Assembly: GCA_002331025.1 (NCBI GenBank)
Contig: DCYG01000002.1
Span: 1 to 28,434 of the forward strand
Direction of reading: 5' to 3'
Source of the DNA: Firmicutes bacterium UBA2116
GTDB lineage: Bacteria; Bacillota; Clostridia; Tissierellales; Sedimentibacteraceae
Length of the DNA stretch: 28,434 bases
Every line of letters starts with the position of its first letter. Within the stretch, counting starts at the first letter, position 1. Position numbers and translations under genes: made by a program. The notes under the pieces were generated by a model, which saw only the letters and a program-made list of their open reading frames with translations, did no database searches and was not told the origin of the DNA. Positions 24,133 through 28,434 of the stretch are shown here, piece by piece.

Positions 24133-26070
24133 TTAGTCTAACGTCAATGCCCGTTTAAAGCCCTCATGAATTGCAACACCAATCGTCTTTACATTGACAC
24201 AATCACCAATCAGAATTGCGTTTGGATAAATATCTCTGATTTCATGAGCAGGTTTTTGATTCGGTCGAATACCAAATGCAGTGATAACAGTATCTGCCTT
24301 TAATATTTTTTCATAGCCATCTGCATCAGCAATAACGACACCATCTTCAACGATTCTCTTTACAGTATGAGAAGTTAAGACATCGATTTCTTTATCCTTA
24401 ATAACTTGTGCAATGCATTGCTGATTGACAAAACAAGTATCTCCAGCAATTCTCGGAAGCATTTCCACGACCGTAACTTTCTTTCCTTTCATTGACAATT
24501 CTATTGCAGAGTCAACACCAGAAAGCCCTCCGCCGCATATGACGATGTTGTTACCTTTTACTGAGTTTGGATTGCGATGAGCATCACAGACATCCAAACG
24601 GATTGGTGAATCAAGACCAGGAATCGAAGGTGTCCAGGATGAACCACCAAGTGCTACAATTATGTAATCCGCATCCTTCAGTTCAGGTGAATCTTTATGT
24701 ATCTCCTTGTATAGAACGATTGTGACATTTAATTTTTTAAGCTGCAATTCATACCAGCTAATCAATTTTTTAATTGTTTTGAATTCAGGTGTGGCTGCAA
24801 CCGCAGCATTTCCACCGATTTTTCCATTCTTTTCATAAACAGTTACATTAAAACCTCTCATAGCTGCAACCCTAGCAGCTTCTAAGCCGGCAGGCCCTCC
24901 ACCAATCACAACAAGCTTCTTATCTATGTCTGTTTTTGTGATTTGAAAATAACTTTCGCGACCAACCTGTGGATTGACAGCACAGCCCATGCCCTTCATT
25001 TTAAACAGGCCTTCATTTACACAATATTCATTGCAACGCAGACATGGTCTGATATCTTCTATTTGTCCGTTTTTCATCTTACTTGGCAAATCTGGGTCTG
25101 CAAGAAGCGGGCGACCCATCATGATGAAATCTGCAGTACCTGTCTCTACAGCCTTCAAAGCTGTATCTGGCGTATGATTTCCAGAGTTTAAAACTGTGAT
25201 ATTGACATTATCCTTTATTGCTTTGGATACGTCTAACATGCATGCATCCTCTAAATATGACGGTGGGAACATCCAATAAAAAGTCGGCCCATAACAACCT
25301 GTATTTACATCAACCGCATCTATGCCAGCATCTTTTAGTATTTTAACCATTTCAATGGTCTCTTCGATTCCTCTTCCAGCAGCATAACGGTGATCAGCAG
25401 ACATTCGGAAAATAATTGGAAAATTCGGTCCAACAGTCTTTCTGAGATTTTTTACGATGTTAACTGAAAAACGCATCCTGTTTTCTAAACTGCCTCCATA
25501 TTCATCAGTTCTGTGATTCCACTCGCTTGACATGAATTGATCAATCAAATAACCGGCATGTCCATGAATCTCGATGCAGTCGAATCCTGACATCATGACA
25601 CGAATTGCCGCCGGAATATAGGCATTTTCTCGCTCATGAATTTCTTCAATCGTCATTGCATGGCAGATAACCTTTGGATCATTATAAGATGGTATTGCCG
25701 AAGCTGCCGCCGGAATCGGACCTCCTGGAACGATTTTGTCCATACGTCCAAGACCTGCGCTCATTTGACAACATATTTTTGCTCCATAAGCATGTACCCT
25801 GTCCGTAAGAAGTGATAGACGAGGAACACAAGATTCATCTGTGATAAAATGCTGGAAATAACCTGCTGCCGGTATGGTCATAAATGCTTCAGGTATAATC
25901 ATCCCTGCGCCACCTTTTGCGCGTTCTACCAATAAGTCCATGTAACGGTCTGATATTCTGCCATTAGGATCTGTCAGTAATGCTCCCATTGGACTCATTA
26001 CAATCCTGTTTTTGAGCTCCATTTTCCCAATAAAGCTTGGTTTAAAGAGATTTTGGTATTTATTTTTCAT
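24133..26070 (-). CDS. OYE-family FMN/[4Fe-4S]/FAD oxidoreductase B
   Basis: The 645-aa protein has the same three-part layout: TIM barrel (1-340, with EIHGHAGYLIDQFMSSEWNH and RTDEYGGSLENR), cluster cysteines Cys343, 346, 350 and 363 (x2-x3-x12), and FAD/NAD modules (GGGPAG near 390-395, GGGLSG later, LIGDC near the C-terminus). It is only distantly similar to protein A, and the barrel active-site loop differs (HGHAG versus HMAHG), so the two probably act on different double bonds or at different steps, like BaiCD and BaiH. It is first in the operon and divergent from the PucR-type regulator at 26468. An AAGGAAG site precedes the ATG. Confidence 0.88.
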   Translation of the reverse strand: MKNKYQNLFKPSFIGKMELKNRIVMSPMGALLTDPNGRISDRYMDLLVERAKGGAGMIIPEAFMTIPAAGYFQHFITDESCVPRLSLLTDRVHAYGAKICCQMSAGLGRMDKIVPGGPIPAAASAIPSYNDPKVICHAMTIEEIHERENAYIPAAIRVMMSGFDCIEIHGHAGYLIDQFMSSEWNHRTDEYGGSLENRMRFSVNIVKNLRKTVGPNFPIIFRMSADHRYAAGRGIEETIEMVKILKDAGIDAVDVNTGCYGPTFYWMFPPSYLEDACMLDVSKAIKDNVNITVLNSGNHTPDTALKAVETGTADFIMMGRPLLADPDLPSKMKNGQIEDIRPCLRCNEYCVNEGLFKMKGMGCAVNPQVGRESYFQITKTDIDKKLVVIGGGPAGLEAARVAAMRGFNVTVYEKNGKIGGNAAVAATPEFKTIKKLISWYELQLKKLNVTIVLYKEIHKDSPELKDADYIIVALGGSSWTPSIPGLDSPIRLDVCDAHRNPNSVKGNNIVICGGGLSGVDSAIELSMKGKKVTVVEMLPRIAGDTCFVNQQCIAQVIKDKEIDVLTSHTVKRIVEDGVVIADADGYEKILKADTVITAFGIRPNQKPAHEIRDIYPNAILIGDCVNVKTIGVAIHEGFKRALTLD

Positions 26071-26100
26071 ACTATCATACTTCCTTTCTAAAATTTTGCA

Positions 26101-26135
26101 TATTCGAATAAAGGTGTAACCTTGCTGTATTACAG
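26101..26135. promoter_or_regulatory. Palindromes upstream of the OYE operon
   Basis: TATTCGAATA (26101-26110) and CTGTATTACAG (26125-26135) are short perfect palindromes in the leader of the OYE operon. They may be operator sites but could occur by chance in AT-rich DNA. Otherwise the 397-bp divergent region 26071-26467 holds only the promoter described separately and AT-rich sequence. Confidence 0.3.
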
Positions 26136-26383
26136 AAATACCTCCTAACTTATCAGAATATGATATATTTAAAACTTTAATAATTATATCACAATGTATA
26201 ATTCTGTTATATAATCTGTACTTTAATTAACACCTTGGCCGCTTGTGAAAACTAGCAAATCATAATATGACTAATTTCAATATATTTTGTCTGTTTTAAA
26301 ATCAAACTAAATTTTTAAAACCAGAACAAGTTTATTCCAATGGGTTCTAAACTATATATTATTTAATGAATTCTGTGAAAATC

Positions 26384-26413
26384 TTGACATTTATAATTGT
26401 TTTTGTGTATAAT
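26384..26413 (+). promoter_or_regulatory. Sigma-A promoter of the second PucR-type regulator
   Basis: Consensus TTGACA (26384-26389) and TATAAT (26408-26413) are 18 bp apart. The start codon is 55 bp further on and is preceded by AGGAGG. Confidence 0.75.
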
Positions 26414-26467
26414 AACAAATAAGGACATGCTGATTTATCAAATAAAATAAGTAGGAGGAAATACTCT

Positions 26468-27649
26468 ATGGAAGAATTGTTAAACAAAGAATCTTTATTA
26501 ATACAGGAAATGATAAAAGGCATAGATATGCATTCACTTGTTAATCTTTCAGCAAAGCTTCTTGGAAATCCAGTTGCATTCTATTTATTAAGCTTGACAG
26601 AATATGTTCATTCAGACAATTACCCCAAGGAAGCCACAGAAGATTTAATTAATTGCCGGTTTAGGAGTACGCAGGATGAAATTGATAAATGGAGCGAGAT
26701 GTTTAAAGAAAGCATAAGAACATGTACTCCTTCAATACAGTCCTGGCCATACCAGCGTCACAGGCATATTATTTGCGGCAGCAGTGTTGGTGGATCACTA
26801 GTCGGATATATCACTGCGCCTCAGAATATCCTCCCTCTTGAAAAAATCGATTGGAAGCTATTTCAGTTAATTGCCGGAATCTTTGGAATCGCATTGCACT
26901 TACAAAAAGATTCATATTTGAAAACCAGTGAGAGCAGCCTTCTTTGGGGACTTTTAACTGATAATATCAGCGATGATTATTTTCAAAGAAATATTATTGT
27001 TCCAACTTTCGGAAGTTTAACACAATACCGCATGCTGTGGTTTTTAACCCATACCGTGAATGGGAATCAGCTAACAAATAATGATGTGTATGAGCTTCTA
27101 ATTAGTTTAAAAAACAAATGGTATGTCTTATATGAAGAAGGCTATGCTGTGATTACAGACGGATCAGATATTATAAAATGGGAATCATTGATGGCTGCTA
27201 CAGAAAAAAAGAATGTTCTCATCGGAGTTAGCGACGTCTTTTCAAATTTGAAAAATATAAAAAAAAATTTCAGGGATGCACAATATGCGCTGCGTTACTC
27301 AAATATCAACGGAGCAACCTCAGGAATTGTCAAATATAATGATTTTAAACTTTCACATTTAATTGCAATGGCCGGAGAACATTTAGATCTTTCTATATAC
27401 ACATCCAATTATATTGATGAAATTGAAAAATATGATATAAAAAACAATTCAGAATATCTAAATACGCTTAGAGCTTTTCTAAAGTACAATCGAAATATTG
27501 ATGAGATGTCAAAAATTTTATTTATACATAAAAATACTGTTTTATATCGCATAAGAAGACTTGAAGAACTGTTCCAAATTGACTTAAAAAACATTTACCA
27601 GGTTTCGTCGCTGGTCTGTTCATTGATTATCCACGATAACTCTATTTAA
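26468..27649 (+). CDS. PucR/CdaR-type transcriptional regulator
   Basis: The 393-aa protein ends with a PucR-type helix-turn-helix (about 335-385: NIDEMSKILFIHKNTVLYRI, then RRLEELF). The middle part resembles the CdaR GGDEF-like linker (ALRYSN near 275-280), and the N-terminus may be a small sensory domain. It is shorter than the regulator at 8210 and only its C-terminal part is alike. It is divergent from the OYE operon, so it is the likely activator of that operon. AGGAGG and a consensus promoter support the start. Confidence 0.83.
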   Translation: MEELLNKESLLIQEMIKGIDMHSLVNLSAKLLGNPVAFYLLSLTEYVHSDNYPKEATEDLINCRFRSTQDEIDKWSEMFKESIRTCTPSIQSWPYQRHRHIICGSSVGGSLVGYITAPQNILPLEKIDWKLFQLIAGIFGIALHLQKDSYLKTSESSLLWGLLTDNISDDYFQRNIIVPTFGSLTQYRMLWFLTHTVNGNQLTNNDVYELLISLKNKWYVLYEEGYAVITDGSDIIKWESLMAATEKKNVLIGVSDVFSNLKNIKKNFRDAQYALRYSNINGATSGIVKYNDFKLSHLIAMAGEHLDLSIYTSNYIDEIEKYDIKNNSEYLNTLRAFLKYNRNIDEMSKILFIHKNTVLYRIRRLEELFQIDLKNIYQVSSLVCSLIIHDNSI

Positions 27650-27675
27650 TTTCATAACCTATTATATCTAGCGTA

Positions 27676-27891
27676 GGGGAAACCTCCAAAAAAGTCCTTA
27701 TTTCTCAAGATTACATAAATTGCCAGTCAAAATACATTGAAATTCTAATATTTCCATACTTGTAACATATGGTAAATAGATTAAACTCATAGTTTTTTGG
27801 AGATTTCCATGTCCCTGTTTATGTTTATATCATACTATAAAGTTTATTCAATAAATCTCTTTCTTGAATAGCGGTGCCCGGGAAACCTCCG
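27676..27891. repeat. Three GGAAAYCTCC repeats, two in inverted orientation
   Basis: GGGGAAACCTCCAAAAAAG (27676-27694) and, inverted, GGAAATCTCCAAAAAAC (complement of 27792-27808) flank about 100 bp of AT-rich DNA. A third copy, GGGAAACCTCCGAAGAA, is at 27881-27897. The inverted pair could be the ends of a tiny mobile element (MITE-like); no transposase or target duplication was identified. Confidence 0.45.
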
Positions 27892-28032
27892 AAGAATAGG
27901 GGGTAAAAAATTAGAAATTTATAAACTTATATTTTAAAAATGGATAATTAAATAAAATATTTATAAATTTCAAATAATCAGCATTTAAAATAGCATTAAA
28001 TATAAAAACAACACGCAAATAACTTAATTTTT

Positions 28033-28072
28033 ATCAAATATTGCTCCAATTTTGGAGCTTTATTTGATTTTT
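28033..28072 (+). terminator. Plus-strand terminator-like hairpin
   Basis: ATCAAATA-tt-GCTCC (28033-28047) pairs with GGAGC-tt-TATTTGAT (28054-28068) and is followed by TTTT. It is about 380 bp beyond the PucR-type regulator. No gene is visible between, so it may end long transcripts of that regulator or be left from a lost gene. Confidence 0.65.
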
Positions 28073-28382
28073 GAGCAAGCAATGCTAGGTAATATAACAG
28101 TAAGTTCACCAAATAAATAAACGGATGAATCGTTCCTTTCTAATTACATTAAACCATAAATTTCTTTAACCTTTCATCATCTGTAACATCCAACTTAACA
28201 GGTGCTAAATTAAGACTTTAAGGTACATGAAATTTTGCCGTATTTCTGCACTAATTTAGAAATTGGTATAAGCAAAAAAGTGTTAGTACTTCTTCGCATT
28301 CCTATGGTACGTTTACATAAGATGGAGTAAAAACTTATATTATTTAGAACTACTATCAAACATATAAGATGGTAAATATAAT
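28073..28382. other. Non-coding or decayed stretch
   Basis: No convincing gene is seen. On the minus strand two registers read MRRSTNTFLLIPISKLVQKY and, after a frameshift, LNLAPVKLDVTDDERLKKFM before a stop. This may be the tail of a decayed gene that I cannot identify. Confidence 0.3.
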
Positions 28383-28416
28383 AAAAAGCCGACCGTATTA
28401 TCAAAATAAGGTCGGC
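28383..28416 (-). terminator. Minus-strand terminator for a gene beyond the right edge
   Basis: GCCGACC (28388-28394) pairs with GGTCGGC (28410-28416). On the minus strand it is followed by TTTTT (complement of 28383-28387), so it should end a transcript entering from the right. Confidence 0.8.
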
Positions 28417-28434
28417 CATACTATTTAATTTGAA

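Noticed and set aside
28210..28419. Small minus-strand gene at the right edge
   Set aside because: It overlaps a terminator hairpin, has no ribosome site and its residues show no recognisable pattern.

Overview
The window is AT-rich chromosomal DNA, most likely from a strictly anaerobic, low-GC Clostridia-type Firmicute. This is inferred from strong AGGAGG-type ribosome sites, sigma-A promoters, PucR/CdaR-type regulators, many Fe-S flavoproteins, and FdhD with a polyferredoxin-like subunit. No tRNA, rRNA, CRISPR array, intact transposase or phage gene was seen. Everything recognisable is redox metabolism, one exporter/permease, or a regulator.

Layout. (1) 1-1.4 kb, minus strand: fdhD and a four-cluster ferredoxin subunit, the start of an operon that runs off the left edge, probably towards a molybdo/tungsto-enzyme. 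(2) 1.7-7.7 kb, minus strand: a five-gene operon of FAD-linked oxidase, HdrB/GlpC-like double-CCG Fe-S protein, GcvH-like lipoyl protein, dihydrolipoamide dehydrogenase and a CrtI/amine-oxidase-fold flavoprotein. No other glycine-cleavage gene is present. (3) 8.2-12.9 kb, plus strand: a PucR-type regulator and a 1011-aa BTAD/AAA (SARP/LAL-like) regulator. (4) 13.1-19.5 kb, plus strand: an operon of six short-chain dehydrogenases, one ABM-fold small protein and one MFS transporter. (5) 19.6-21.95 kb: a gene graveyard. It holds a broken NUDIX gene, a deleted and diverged second copy of parts of module 2, a truncated zinc-ribbon protein, an OYE C-terminal scrap and a broken SDR. (6) 22.1-26.1 kb, minus strand: two large OYE/2-enoate-reductase-type FMN/Fe-S/FAD proteins, divergent from a second PucR-type regulator (26.5-27.6 kb). 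The last 0.8 kb is non-coding with repeats and two terminators.

Working model (inference): this is an accessory catabolic island in which each enzyme module sits beside its own regulator. The SDRs and OYEs would interconvert alcohol/ketone and C=C/C-C groups on an imported ring or enone substrate. Module 2 would move electrons from a flavin dehydrogenase through a disulfide-active CCG iron-sulfur protein to a lipoyl carrier and then to NAD+ through Lpd. That lipoyl-linked chain is the best candidate for an undescribed system here. A direct-repeat array with 11-bp period overlapping the SDR-operon promoter looks like a target for the adjacent BTAD regulator. A shared promoter module links fdhD to module 2. 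The substrate cannot be read from the sequence.
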